Shown piece after piece: positions 16,660 through 24,546 of a DNA stretch of 64,000 nt (the stretch's first letter is position 1; each line of letters begins with the position of its first letter). The DNA is from Methanoculleus horonobensis (GTDB lineage Archaea; Halobacteriota; Methanomicrobia; Methanomicrobiales; Methanoculleaceae). The DNA is taken from contig NZ_BCNY01000015.1 of assembly GCF_001602375.1 (NCBI RefSeq), positions 620,001 to 684,000 on the forward strand. Reading direction: 5' to 3'. Under the pieces are notes generated by a model. It searched no databases. It was not told the DNA's origin and worked only from the letters and a program-made list of their open reading frames with translations. The translations under genes were made by a program, and so were the position numbers.

Positions 16660-17097
16660 CTACTTCTTGATGTGCCACCCGCCCGTCGCTTCGGGGATGC
16701 AGTCGATCTCCGGGGAGTAGGGTTTGATGTCCAGCACCGGCGTCCCGTCCAGGGCGTCGAGCCCCCTGACCACCAGGACGTTTTCCTCCCGGCGGACGAG
16801 GTCGACGATCCCGAGGCCGATCGGGTTCGGCCGGGCGGGCGAGCGGGTGGAGAAGACGCCCCTCTCCCGGGTCTCGCCCGGCGGTTTCGCGAAGAGCAGC
16901 CCGCGTTCCGCCCTATCAAGCCAGTAGAGGATGATGAGGTGGCTGCTCCGCTCCAGGCCTTCGAGCCCCGGGGCGTAGGCGTCGAGGACGTGAATCTCCG
17001 CGACGGTATCCGCGAGGCGGCCCTGCCGGGGGGCGTCGCCCCGCTCCCGGTAGGGTGACCGGACGACGCCGATGGGGATGCACTCGATCGCAGTCAT
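16660..17097 (-). CDS. trmO: tRNA (adenine-N6)-methyltransferase, TrmO/TsaA family
   Basis: The 145-residue protein has the TsaA-like beta-barrel motifs: PIGVVRSPYRERGDAPRQG (about 7-25), HLIILYWLDRAE, GVFSTRSPARPNPIGLGIV (92-110) and LDIKPYSPEIDC. TrmO methylates N6-threonylcarbamoyl-A37 of certain tRNAs using S-adenosylmethionine. The start is ATG 17097; a longer frame upstream belongs to the overlapping shadow of RNase H. It lies four bases downstream of the RNase HI gene on the same strand, suggesting co-transcription. Confidence 0.88.
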   Translation of the reverse strand: MTAIECIPIGVVRSPYRERGDAPRQGRLADTVAEIHVLDAYAPGLEGLERSSHLIILYWLDRAERGLLFAKPPGETRERGVFSTRSPARPNPIGLGIVDLVRREENVLVVRGLDALDGTPVLDIKPYSPEIDCIPEATGGWHIKK

Positions 17098-17101
17098 GCC
17101 G

Positions 17102-17530
17102 CTATCGCCTCCCCCGCCTCTCCGCATCGAGCGTCTCGTTGCAGAGACGGTCTGCGACCTGGATGCAGGGGTGCTCCCGCGGAACGCTCTCGAACCTGAC
17201 CTCCGCGAAATGACGCATCCGCCGCCGCACCTCCTCGGCGAGACCGGCGAGGTGCTCTTTGGTGATGCGGTACCGGCCGGTGAGCTGGCGCACGACCAGT
17301 TCCGAGTCCGACCTGACGTCGAGCCTGCCGCCCGTGAACTCCCGTGCGGCGTCAAGGCCGTTGATGACGGCATGGTACTCGGCCACGTTGTTGGTCGCGG
17401 TTCCGATGTAGCCGGAACGGCCTGCCACGACGGAGCCGTCCCGCACGATCACGTATGCCCAGGCGGCGTCTCCGGGGTTGCCCCGTGAAGCACCGTCGGT
17501 ATACAGCGTCACCGAATCGGTCTTTGTCAC
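17102..17530 (-). CDS. rnhA: Ribonuclease HI
   Basis: The 142-residue protein has the RNase H fold motifs: LYTDGASRGNPGDAAWAY (first Asp near residue 12), NVAEYHAVINGL (Glu), VRSDSELVVRQL (second Asp) and VADRLCNETLD (last Asp). It cleaves RNA in RNA-DNA hybrids. The GTG at 17530 is chosen because GGAGGGGG lies five bases upstream; the frame extends 34 codons further with no RNase H similarity. The short form lacks an N-terminal hybrid-binding domain. It is paired with trmO. Confidence 0.9.
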   Translation of the reverse strand: MTKTDSVTLYTDGASRGNPGDAAWAYVIVRDGSVVAGRSGYIGTATNNVAEYHAVINGLDAAREFTGGRLDVRSDSELVVRQLTGRYRITKEHLAGLAEEVRRRMRHFAEVRFESVPREHPCIQVADRLCNETLDAERRGRR

Positions 17531-17640
17531 CGGTGCCCCCTCCGGTCTGTCTCTCTCCAGATCATCTTCCGGTTGATCATCGATCTTTTGGGAGTTATTG
17601 GTATCGTTCCCCGGAACTGGCGGCCTGCCCACCGCAACAT

Positions 17641-17648
17641 GTTAATAT
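17641..17648 (+). promoter_or_regulatory. TATA-like element of the phosphoribosyltransferase gene
   Basis: GTTAATAT lies about 60 bp before the chosen start ATG 17708, predicting a leader of roughly 35 nt that contains GAGGAGA. It supports the second ATG rather than the one at 17672. Confidence 0.4.
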
Positions 17649-17707
17649 CCCGGTGCGGTAAGGGCGGACGCATGCTGGATGCGGGCCGGGTCGTTGAGGA
17701 GAGATCG

Positions 17708-18376
17708 ATGCGCGATGGGCTGAGCGTTTTTGAGAACCGGACCGACGCCGGGAGGCGACTCGCGGCGACCCTCTCAACGCTCGAGATGGCTGCCGAGCCG
17801 GTGATCTGCGCCATCCCTGCCGGAGGGGTTCCTCCGGGGCTCGAGGTGGCGCGGGCACTGAAGGCACCGCTCCGGATGGCGGTGGTGCGGAAGGTGCAGG
17901 TACCCTGGAACCCGGAGGCCGGGTTCGGCGCCGTGACCTGGAACGGGCAGGTCTTCTTGAACCAGCCCCTCATGAATGCCCTCGCCCTCTCGGATGCCGA
18001 AGTGAACGCCGCCGTCGCGAAGGCCAGAATGAACGTGGAAGAGCGGATAGCGAAGTTCGCCGGCGGCCGGGAAGAGCCGGGGATCGAGAACCGGACGGCG
18101 ATCCTGATCGACGACGGACTTGCAACCGGGTATACGATGCTCGCCGCAATCGAGGCCGCCCGCGCCGGCTCCCCCCACGAGATCATCGTGGCGGTTCCCA
18201 CCGGGTCGCTTCACGCCGTCAACTTCATAGCCCGGAAGGCGGATCTCGTCGTCTGTTTAAACATCAGGACCAGCCCCACCTTTGCGGTGGCGCAGGCGTA
18301 TGAACAGTGGCATGACCTCACCGACCTGGAGGTGCAGGAACTGCTGATCCAGGCCCGGGACATGGGGCTCTTCTGA
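17708..18376 (+). CDS. Predicted phosphoribosyltransferase
   Basis: The 222-residue protein has the PRPP-binding motif AILIDDGLATGYTMLAAIEA (about residues 124-143) in the variant form found in the COG1926-type predicted phosphoribosyltransferases, plus an N-terminal ICAIPAGGVPPGLEVARALK segment and a KVQVPWNPEAGFGAV substrate-loop region. The accepting base or other substrate is unknown. ATG 17708 is preferred for its GAGGAGA ribosome-binding site; ATG 17672 would add twelve residues. The gene is divergent from rnhA. Confidence 0.85.
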   Translation: MRDGLSVFENRTDAGRRLAATLSTLEMAAEPVICAIPAGGVPPGLEVARALKAPLRMAVVRKVQVPWNPEAGFGAVTWNGQVFLNQPLMNALALSDAEVNAAVAKARMNVEERIAKFAGGREEPGIENRTAILIDDGLATGYTMLAAIEAARAGSPHEIIVAVPTGSLHAVNFIARKADLVVCLNIRTSPTFAVAQAYEQWHDLTDLEVQELLIQARDMGLF

Positions 18377-18444
18377 GGGTCGCGGTACGGCGGTGGAACG
18401 CTTAACGGTGATACTTTTTTATTGGCCTGCGCCGAGAATCCCGC

Positions 18445-18912
18445 ATGAATCCCGGCATAGCAAACCTGATCGTCTCCCTTCGTTCGGCGGAGCTTTCTGT
18501 CTGGAACACCTGCGACGGCCCCGATCTCTCTCCGGAACTGAGGATTCGCGGTTTAACGGACGAGATGCGATCGATGGCAGTCTTTGCACTGAACCCCTTC
18601 GAACCCGGGTGCTCCTTCACGACCTGGATCGCCTGGAACCTCTCGCCGTCGCCCCTGATCCCGGAGGGCATCCCGCCGGAGGCTGTCGTCACGGCCCCGG
18701 TGAATGCCGTCCAGGGGACGAACGACTACGGGAGCATCGGGTGGCGCGGCCCCTGTCCGCCCCGGGGCGAGACGCACCGCTGTCTCTTCAAGGTCTACGG
18801 GCTCGACGCCATGCTCGATATCGCGCCCGGCACAGGCAAACACGACGTCATCGATGCGATGCGGGGGCACGTCCTCGGGTTCGGCGAGACCGCCGCCATG
18901 TATGCGCGGTGA
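18445..18912 (+). CDS. PEBP-family protein (YbhB/YbcL type), first of a tandem pair
   Basis: The 155-residue protein belongs to the phosphatidylethanolamine-binding / Raf-kinase-inhibitor-like family: CDGPDLSPELRIRGLTDE, MAVFALNPFEP, FTTWIAWNLSPS, VQGTNDYGSIGWRGPCPPRG and HRCLFKVYGLD. The GxxGxRGPCPP motif forms the anion-binding pocket. Its physiological role in archaea is unknown. It lies 56 bp upstream of a clear paralogue (18969-19427); the two differ mainly at the N-terminus and probably arose by duplication. TATA-like ATACTTTTTTA lies about 30 bp upstream. Confidence 0.88.
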   Translation: MNPGIANLIVSLRSAELSVWNTCDGPDLSPELRIRGLTDEMRSMAVFALNPFEPGCSFTTWIAWNLSPSPLIPEGIPPEAVVTAPVNAVQGTNDYGSIGWRGPCPPRGETHRCLFKVYGLDAMLDIAPGTGKHDVIDAMRGHVLGFGETAAMYAR

Positions 18913-18968
18913 CCGCACGCACCATTTTTATACCATGTTCTGGAAGGTGAGTATCGACGGTGCCTGAT

Positions 18969-19427
18969 ATGACGCAGAAACTGGTAGTAAGCCTGGGCTT
19001 TGAAGAGTTCCCGCCGGAGTACACCTGCAGGGGAGCGAACCGGTCGCCCGCTATCCGGGTCGAGGGGCTCCTCCCGAACATCAAGTCGCTCGCGATCCTT
19101 GCGACGACGAGCCCCGAGGAAGGGCCGTCGAAAGTGGCATGGGTTCTCTGGAATCTTCCCGCCGTCCCGCTGGTCCCCGAAGGGTTCCCGGAAGGAGGGA
19201 CGGTGGAGTCGCCGCTCCACGCCGTACAGGGTACAAACGATTTCGGCATCCTCGGTTACCGGGGGCCCTGCCCGGAGGCCGGAACAGCCGAAGCCTACCT
19301 CTTCCGGGTCTACGCGCTCGATCTCGATCTTGCGCTCGTGCCCGGGGCGACCTGGGAGGAGATGGTTCGGGCGATGAACGGGTCGCTGAACCAGTCCGGG
19401 GAGGCTATTGTCTTCGCCATGAGTTAG
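18969..19427 (+). CDS. PEBP-family protein (YbhB/YbcL type), second of a tandem pair
   Basis: The 152-residue paralogue of the preceding gene has EEFPPEYTCRGANRSPAIRV, a canonical YbhB/YbcL opening, then VAWVLWNLPAVP, VQGTNDFGILGYRGPCPEAG and AYLFRVYALDLDL. A TATA element ATTTTTATACC (about 18923-18933) suggests it has its own promoter. ATG 18969 is used; GTG 18960 would add three residues. It is closer to the family norm than its neighbour, whose first half has drifted. Confidence 0.88.
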   Translation: MTQKLVVSLGFEEFPPEYTCRGANRSPAIRVEGLLPNIKSLAILATTSPEEGPSKVAWVLWNLPAVPLVPEGFPEGGTVESPLHAVQGTNDFGILGYRGPCPEAGTAEAYLFRVYALDLDLALVPGATWEEMVRAMNGSLNQSGEAIVFAMS

Positions 19428-19471
19428 GGGGCCGAACGTGCGGCCTGCACCAAAAAGAGGGTGCCGGCCCC

Positions 19472-19924
19472 CTACATGGGTATGGGAGCGCCTGCTTCCT
19501 GCATGGGGGGGCTTTGTTTCTCGATGTTCTTTGCAATGGCGGCCATCTCCTCCCCGAGCATCCGGACGATATCGTCCATCGTGACGATCCCGATCAGCCT
19601 CCCGACATCGTCGACGATCGGCATCCTCCGGATACCCTCGTTGGTCATCTTCTGGATGGCCTCGTAGATCCCCATGCTGTCCTGGAAGGTGATCACGTCC
19701 CGGGTCAGGATATCGCTCGCCCGGACCTCGCCCGGGTTCTTCTCCTGCGCCATGACCCTGACCGCGAGGTCGCGGTCGGTAAGTATGCCGGTAGGCCGGT
19801 TGTCGCCGGTTACGACGACGACGCTTCCGACGTTCTTCTCCCCCATGATCCTCGCCACCTCAACCGCCGGCGTATCCGGCGAGACGGCGACGACCTGCTC
19901 ACGACAGCACTTCACAATTCCCAT
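19472..19924 (-). CDS. CBS-domain pair protein
   Basis: The 150-residue protein contains two CBS domains (about 10-65 and 72-130): VVAVSPDTPAVEVARIM...GSVVVVTGDNRPTGILTDRD and VITFQDSMGIYEAIQKMTN...RMPIVDDVGRLIGIVTMDD. Such pairs bind adenine nucleotides and act as energy sensors or regulators of partner proteins; no partner domain is fused. The C-terminus is Met/Pro-rich (PPMQEAGAPIPM). ATG 19924 is selected with GGAGGAA eight bases upstream. It is divergent from the DUF475 gene. Confidence 0.92.
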   Translation of the reverse strand: MGIVKCCREQVVAVSPDTPAVEVARIMGEKNVGSVVVVTGDNRPTGILTDRDLAVRVMAQEKNPGEVRASDILTRDVITFQDSMGIYEAIQKMTNEGIRRMPIVDDVGRLIGIVTMDDIVRMLGEEMAAIAKNIEKQSPPMQEAGAPIPM

Positions 19925-20042
19925 ACACGTTTCCTCCGTTGCGACGACTGACTCATGCCGGTATGGTATATGAACGTAACCCACTTCCCGGGCCGCCCCT
20001 TCTCCTTATATGCGATCGACGACAGAGCGTATATCATACAAA

Positions 20043-20972
20043 ATGGACTGGTTGTTGATCGTTCTCACCGTGGCGGGTCTCTCGGTCTTCGAGATCGTCT
20101 CGAGCATCGATAACGCCATCATCAACGCCGACGTTCTCGCGACGATGGGGGAGAAGGCCCGCAGATGGTTCCTCCTCTGGGGCCTGATCGCGGCGGTCTT
20201 CGTCGTCCGCGGGCTCCTGCCGTGGCTGATCGTCTGGGCGACGAATCCGTCGCTCGGGCCTGTCGATGCGCTGTTCGCGACGTTCTCAAGCGATCCCGCG
20301 GTCACCGGGGCGATCGAGGAGTCGGCGCCGATCCTCCTGATCTTCGGAGGAACGTTCCTCGTCTTCCTCTTCTTCCACTGGCTCTTCGCGGAGGAGAAGA
20401 CCTGTGGGCTCCGGAGCGAACGGTTCTTCTCCCGGCAGAGCGTCTGGTTCTACGCGGTCGTCTCGGTTCTGCTGGCGATCCTCGTCTGGTTCGCCCTCCA
20501 GATCAACGTCATGATGGGGTTCGCGGCCGTGCTCGGCTCGACCGCCTTCTTCATCGTCCACGGGTTCAGGCAGAACGCCGAGGTGCAGGAGGCCCGGCTC
20601 CGGCAACCGGGGATGTCGGACCTCTCGAAGATCGCCTACCTCGAGGTTCTCGACGCGACCTTCTCGATCGACGGCGTCATCGGGGCGTTCGCCTTCACCC
20701 TCTCGGTTCCGCTCATCCTGATAGGGAACGGCATCGGGGCGGTCGTGGTCAGGGAACTGACCGTCCGGGGCGTCGACAAGATCCGGAGTTACTGTTTCCT
20801 CAAGAACGGGGCGATGTACTCCATCCTGGTCCTCGGGACGATCATGCTCGCGGACAGTTTCGGGTTCCATATCCCTGCCTGGCTCTCGCCGATTGCGACG
20901 TTTGGAATCGTCGGCTACTTCCTCTACCGCTCGGTGCAGGAGCAGAAGGGTGGGGCGGCGGGCGCCGCGTGA
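20043..20972 (+). CDS. DUF475 (TerC-related) integral membrane protein
   Basis: The 309-residue protein has eight or so membrane spans. An early acidic motif, FEIVSSIDNAIINADVL (about residues 15-31), and a second, EVLDATFSIDGVIGAFAF, mirror the repeated EvxxSxDN motifs of the TerC/Alx superfamily, in which metal ions or tellurite resistance are involved. DUF475 members are likely metal transporters; the ion is unknown. CTTATATG at about 20003-20010 is a probable TATA box, giving a short leader before ATG 20043. Confidence 0.85.
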   Translation: MDWLLIVLTVAGLSVFEIVSSIDNAIINADVLATMGEKARRWFLLWGLIAAVFVVRGLLPWLIVWATNPSLGPVDALFATFSSDPAVTGAIEESAPILLIFGGTFLVFLFFHWLFAEEKTCGLRSERFFSRQSVWFYAVVSVLLAILVWFALQINVMMGFAAVLGSTAFFIVHGFRQNAEVQEARLRQPGMSDLSKIAYLEVLDATFSIDGVIGAFAFTLSVPLILIGNGIGAVVVRELTVRGVDKIRSYCFLKNGAMYSILVLGTIMLADSFGFHIPAWLSPIATFGIVGYFLYRSVQEQKGGAAGAA

Positions 20973-21061
20973 CCGCCCCTCCTTTCTCCCGCTCTTTCCG
21001 GCCGGCGCAGCATCCGGGGTTTGAAAAGGTTTATCCTGCTCCGGGTACGAATCGTATCCCC

Positions 21062-21637
21062 ATGACAAAACGATCGATTGGCCCACGGACCCTCCTCTAT
21101 CCCCATCCCGACCTGATCATCGGAACCTACGGCTCCGATGGCCGTCCGGATGCGATGGCGGCGGCGTGGGGCGGCATCTGCTCGTCCCGTCCGCCGTCGG
21201 TGGCGGTCTCGGTGCAGAAGGCCCGGCAGACCTACGCGAACCTGGTGGAGCAGCGCGAGTTCACGATCAGCATCCCCTCGACGGACTACGTCCGGGAGGC
21301 CGACTACTTCGGCATCGTCTCCGGCCGGGACGAGGATAAGTTCGCCGCGACCAACCTGACGCCGGTGAAGAGCGATCTCGTGAACGCTCCGTACGTCGGG
21401 GAGTTCCCGGTCGTCCTCGAGTGCCGCCTCCTCCAGACGGTCGAGATCGGGATGCACACCCAGTTCATCGGGGAGATCCTGGACGTGAAGGTGGAAGAGA
21501 GCGTCCTCGGGGAGGACGGCAAGCCCGAGATCGAGAAGATCCGGCCGTTCGCCTATGACTCGATGCGGCAGGAATACTATGGGTTCGGGAAGTTCCTCGC
21601 GAAGGCCTTCTCTGCAGGGAAAGAGTTCAAAAAATAA
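21062..21637 (+). CDS. Flavin reductase / flavoredoxin family protein
   Basis: The 191-residue protein has an FMN-binding split-barrel fold: TLLYPHPDLIIGTYGSDG, DAMAAAWGGICSSRPPSVAV (FMN phosphate and isoalloxazine contacts), REFTISIPSTDYVREADYFG and VLECRLLQTVEIGMHTQFIG. Flavoredoxin-like proteins bind FMN and mediate electron transfer in anaerobes. A 90-bp gap separates it from the DUF475 gene; GGTTTATCC about 30 bp upstream is a possible promoter element. Confidence 0.88.
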   Translation: MTKRSIGPRTLLYPHPDLIIGTYGSDGRPDAMAAAWGGICSSRPPSVAVSVQKARQTYANLVEQREFTISIPSTDYVREADYFGIVSGRDEDKFAATNLTPVKSDLVNAPYVGEFPVVLECRLLQTVEIGMHTQFIGEILDVKVEESVLGEDGKPEIEKIRPFAYDSMRQEYYGFGKFLAKAFSAGKEFKK

Positions 21638-21658
21638 TTTTTTTCGCGGGTAGCCCCG

Positions 21659-21823
21659 TCACCGCCGCCGGTCCCGCTTCGCCTCGACCCACCGTTTTCT
21701 CTTCCCGCACCGTTCGCACCGCTGCTCCCACTCGATGACATTCGAGGAGTATTCGTCGTATCCCCGCTTCCTGCCCCACTGGTGGAGCCCGATTCTGCAG
21801 AGGATCTCTCCGATAGCCGTCAT
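21659..21823 (-). CDS. Small Cys-containing protein, 54 residues (unknown)
   Basis: The frame reads MTAIGEILCRIGLHQWGRKR, continues through SSNVIEWEQRCERCGKRKRW and ends with a basic tail (DRRR). The CRIGLHQW opening and a CxxC pair resemble short zinc-ribbon-like proteins that occur in phages and archaea. It is convergent with the flavin reductase, ending 22 bp after it. Codon usage is like that of the neighbours. It is below the usual size cutoff for gene finders. Confidence 0.65.
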   Translation of the reverse strand: MTAIGEILCRIGLHQWGRKRGYDEYSSNVIEWEQRCERCGKRKRWVEAKRDRRR

Positions 21824-21980
21824 GGGTCTCTGCAAGTAGTCTTTCTTCCGGACGGATGAATGTTGGCTTCTCCCTCAGGGGAGCCGCTCCTGTGCCACAT
21901 TTCCTCCGGGGACGCCCGGGAAGGTTTTTTATTAGATACAACTGTATTTACTATCATCGAAAACCGCAACAGGTGATCCT

Positions 21981-22772
21981 ATGGCGTTTATCTACTACGG
22001 GCAGGGAGTCTCGTCTCTTTACGGCGATTTCGTGGAACGACTGATGTCGCAGCTCGCGCTCAGGGGCACGGAGATCATGCAGCAGGAGATCGGGGATGCG
22101 TCTTCGAGGATGGATGTCCGGCACATCGGCGAAGAGGGGCGCATGGAGATCACGGTCGACCGCGAGAACGTTCGGGTGAGTTACACCGTCAACCGGGAGC
22201 GCAAAGAGATCAAGAAGGGGATCGCGGGAGCTATTGCCGGGGCGGGCCTCGGCGGCATCCTTGGCGGCATCATCCGGGGCGACAGGGAGATGAGCGACGT
22301 CATCGGCGGTGCCCTCGGCGGTGCGGCAGCCGGCGGTGCGTATGGGGCCTATGACGGCTACGAGTCCTCCCGCGAGGAGAGGACGGCGTTCGCCGAGGTG
22401 CTTGCGCAGGCGGTCAAAGACGTCGAGGACGAACTCCAGTCGATCCTCGAAGGGCAGGAGGAGGCCCGCGAGGCGCTCCGCGAGCGCGGCCGGCAGAAGC
22501 GGGAGGAGGATGCGGCGCGGACCGAAGAGTTGCGCGAACTCCTCGAAGAACTCTACGGCGATCTCCTCGCCATTCAGGAAGAGGTCGAGATTGCGGCAGC
22601 CGAGGGACAGAACGTCAAAAAGTCCCGGGCGCGAACCGACCGGGCAGAGACCCTCTACCTGGAAGCGGAAGCGGCACTCGACGAGGGCAACCACGCCATC
22701 GTGAAGGCGAAGGCGAAGGCCGCCCGGGCGATGGTGGACGGCGCCCGGGAAGTCCTCGAAGACGCTGAATAG
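21981..22772 (+). CDS. Glycine-zipper and coiled-coil protein (unknown)
   Basis: The 263-residue protein has three parts: an N-terminal domain of about 75 residues (MAFIYYGQGVSSLYGDF...VRVSYTVNRERKEI); a glycine-zipper hydrophobic segment, IAGAIAGAGLGGILGGIIRG and VIGGALGGAAAGGAYGAYDG (about 81-122), which could insert in or associate with a membrane; and a long, highly charged coiled coil (about 130-263, with EELRELLEELYGDLLAIQEE). No family is recognised. AAGGTTTTTTATTAG about 50 bp upstream may be the promoter. It is convergent with the radical SAM gene that follows 24 bp later. Confidence 0.8.
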   Translation: MAFIYYGQGVSSLYGDFVERLMSQLALRGTEIMQQEIGDASSRMDVRHIGEEGRMEITVDRENVRVSYTVNRERKEIKKGIAGAIAGAGLGGILGGIIRGDREMSDVIGGALGGAAAGGAYGAYDGYESSREERTAFAEVLAQAVKDVEDELQSILEGQEEAREALRERGRQKREEDAARTEELRELLEELYGDLLAIQEEVEIAAAEGQNVKKSRARTDRAETLYLEAEAALDEGNHAIVKAKAKAARAMVDGAREVLEDAE

Positions 22773-22796
22773 ATAGGGGTCCCCCGAACCCTCTTT

Positions 22797-23915
22797 TCAG
22801 GGTATGATCTCGCAGCTGTTGTACTTCCGGTGAGCGAACTCCTCCATCCGGACTCTCCCGTCGCGGATGAGGTCCCGGATCTCCGGGAGCGCCGCCGAGA
22901 GCGCCGAATGGAGGTTCTCCACCGTCCCGCAGACGATCCGCCGGCCTTCCTCCGGCCAGGGGCGGGTGATGTTCGAGTAGAGACACCGGCCGCCGCAGAA
23001 GTCACGGATACCGCACGTCGTGCAGGGGCTCCCGACGGTCGTCACCGGGAGGCGGAGAGGGTCGGCGGTGGCGATATGCCCGGCGTAGTAGTCCTTCATC
23101 CCGACCATGATCGGGCAGGGAGCGATGTGGCCGTCGGTCATGATGCTGTAGTTCGCGTGGCCGCACCCGCACCGGAGCATGCTCGGCCGCGACAGAAGCA
23201 TATCCTCCACCGGGTCGATGAAGGGGTACCACCGGAGCACCCGGCCATCGTCGCGCATCGTCTCGACCCAGAACGCGACGAGCGACCGGATGCCGGGGTT
23301 GTAACTCTCCTCCACCCACGCAGCGTAGTCGCGGAGGCTGTAATCGTTCCAGAAGTTCGCGTCCATCTGCCAGTGGATGGCCGGAAAGGAGAACAAGTCG
23401 TTCTCCGTGAGGTAGCGGACGGCCTCCACGATATCGGTATCCTCGGTCACGGTCATCCGGGCGATCAGTTCGCCGGAAAATCCGCCCGCTACGAGGCCCT
23501 TAAGGTTCCTCGTGATCCGGCGAAACGTCCCTTTCCCGCGGTGAGTGTCGGTGAGTTCCTCCGGGCCGTCGATCGAGACCAGGATCGTGTCGAACCGGTT
23601 CGCGACTCCGGGTTCGAGGCGGTCGAGGAGGGTGCCGTTGGTGTGCAGGATCAGCGCCGAGACCGGGGCGTCGCGGACGAGCTCGCGGATGCGGTCGACG
23701 GCCAGCAGGGGCTCCCCGCCGTAGAAGATCAGCACGGCGTCGGGGTCCTCTGCGAGGAACCGGTAGAGGTCGGCGAGGTTGATATCGAGGTCGACCGGGA
23801 GGTCTTCGTCGACGGCGATATCGGGCAGTTCCGGCGGTTCGACGGTGAACGCTTTGCCGCGGCAGTAGGTGCAGCAGAGGTTGCAGTTGTCGGTCAGGAT
23901 GAGATGGTAGTACAC
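22797..23915 (-). CDS. Radical SAM/SPASM enzyme, putative peptide-modifying (AF1577-like)
   Basis: The 372-residue protein starts YYHLILTDNCNLCCTYCRG, where CxxxCxxC binds the radical SAM cluster, and has IFYGGEPLL (GGE SAM-binding motif) and LILHTNGTLL. The C-terminal third has a SPASM-like Cys set: MLRCGCGHANYSIMTDGHIAPCP, SPCTTCGIRDFCGGRCLYSN and RRIVCGTVE. The pattern fits the archaeal AF1577 group, predicted from family membership to modify peptides. The GTG at 23915 is preferred since homologous proteins begin just before the first strand; the frame extends 22 codons upstream. No precursor peptide is evident next to it. Confidence 0.85.
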   Translation of the reverse strand: MYYHLILTDNCNLCCTYCRGKAFTVEPPELPDIAVDEDLPVDLDINLADLYRFLAEDPDAVLIFYGGEPLLAVDRIRELVRDAPVSALILHTNGTLLDRLEPGVANRFDTILVSIDGPEELTDTHRGKGTFRRITRNLKGLVAGGFSGELIARMTVTEDTDIVEAVRYLTENDLFSFPAIHWQMDANFWNDYSLRDYAAWVEESYNPGIRSLVAFWVETMRDDGRVLRWYPFIDPVEDMLLSRPSMLRCGCGHANYSIMTDGHIAPCPIMVGMKDYYAGHIATADPLRLPVTTVGSPCTTCGIRDFCGGRCLYSNITRPWPEEGRRIVCGTVENLHSALSAALPEIRDLIRDGRVRMEEFAHRKYNSCEIIP

Positions 23916-24013
23916 AGAGGGTCTCTTACTATTTTGTGGGCCGGGTGAAAAAAAGGTGAGGATGTAGCCCCTCCCCCGCAAGACAGAATACCCTGCAGTG
24001 AGAACGGACTCCT

Positions 24014-24349
24014 ATGCCAGAAGCAAAGAAAGAGAACCTCGCCGAGCAGGTCATCGACCCCCGCGACCTCGTCGCCTACCAGCAGGGCTCGATCGTCAGC
24101 CGGATGCTCGCCTACACGAAGTCCGGCACCATCACGATCTTTGCCTTCGACGAGGGCGAGGGCCTCTCGGAGCACACCGCGCCTTACGACGCCGTCCTCC
24201 AGGTCATCGACGGGGAGGCCCTCGTCACCATCGCGGGCAAGGAATACTCGGTGACGGCCGGCAACCTGATCATCATGCCGGCAACGATACCTCATGCTGT
24301 CCACGCCGTCACGCGGTTCAAGATGATGCTGACGATGATCCACGCCTGA
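24014..24349 (+). CDS. Cupin-domain protein
   Basis: The 111-residue single-domain cupin has GEGLSEHTAPYDAVLQVIDGEA (motif 1, with one His and a variant acidic position, about 49-70) and NLIIMPATIPHAVHAV (motif 2, His near 94). Metal binding is probable but fewer His are present than in the fullest motif. Function is unknown; related small cupins are common in methanogens. It is divergent from the radical SAM gene, with about 98 bp between starts. Confidence 0.9.
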   Translation: MPEAKKENLAEQVIDPRDLVAYQQGSIVSRMLAYTKSGTITIFAFDEGEGLSEHTAPYDAVLQVIDGEALVTIAGKEYSVTAGNLIIMPATIPHAVHAVTRFKMMLTMIHA

Positions 24350-24390
24350 TCCCCCGGGGAGGGGGTTCCTCTCGGAACCGGTCTGCGGGT

Positions 24391-24437
24391 TTTTTATATG
24401 CGGGTGGCGGATAGCCTCCCGGGCAGGTTCCGGGAGG
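24391..24437 (+). promoter_or_regulatory. Promoter and 5'-leader hairpin of the P-type ATPase gene
   Basis: TTTTTATATG (24391-24400) is TATA-like. A perfect stem follows: CCTCCCGG (24415-24422) and CCGGGAGG (24430-24437) around a 7-nt loop. The hairpin would lie at the very 5' end of a leader of about 125 nt. The T-run could also end the cupin transcript. Confidence 0.45.
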
Positions 24438-24546
24438 CCGGTATTGACGGCGGTCCCGGATTTGCAGGGTGAAACGGTTCTACCATACAACCGGGTTTCT
24501 CTCCCCGGTAATCCGCACCCGTGACCTACGCTCGGAAGATGGTATC

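Noticed and set aside
24469-24546. Upstream extension of the P-type ATPase from GTG 24469
   Set aside because: The extra 26 residues have no match to the family N-terminus, and no ribosome-binding site precedes the GTG; ATG 24547 fits better.
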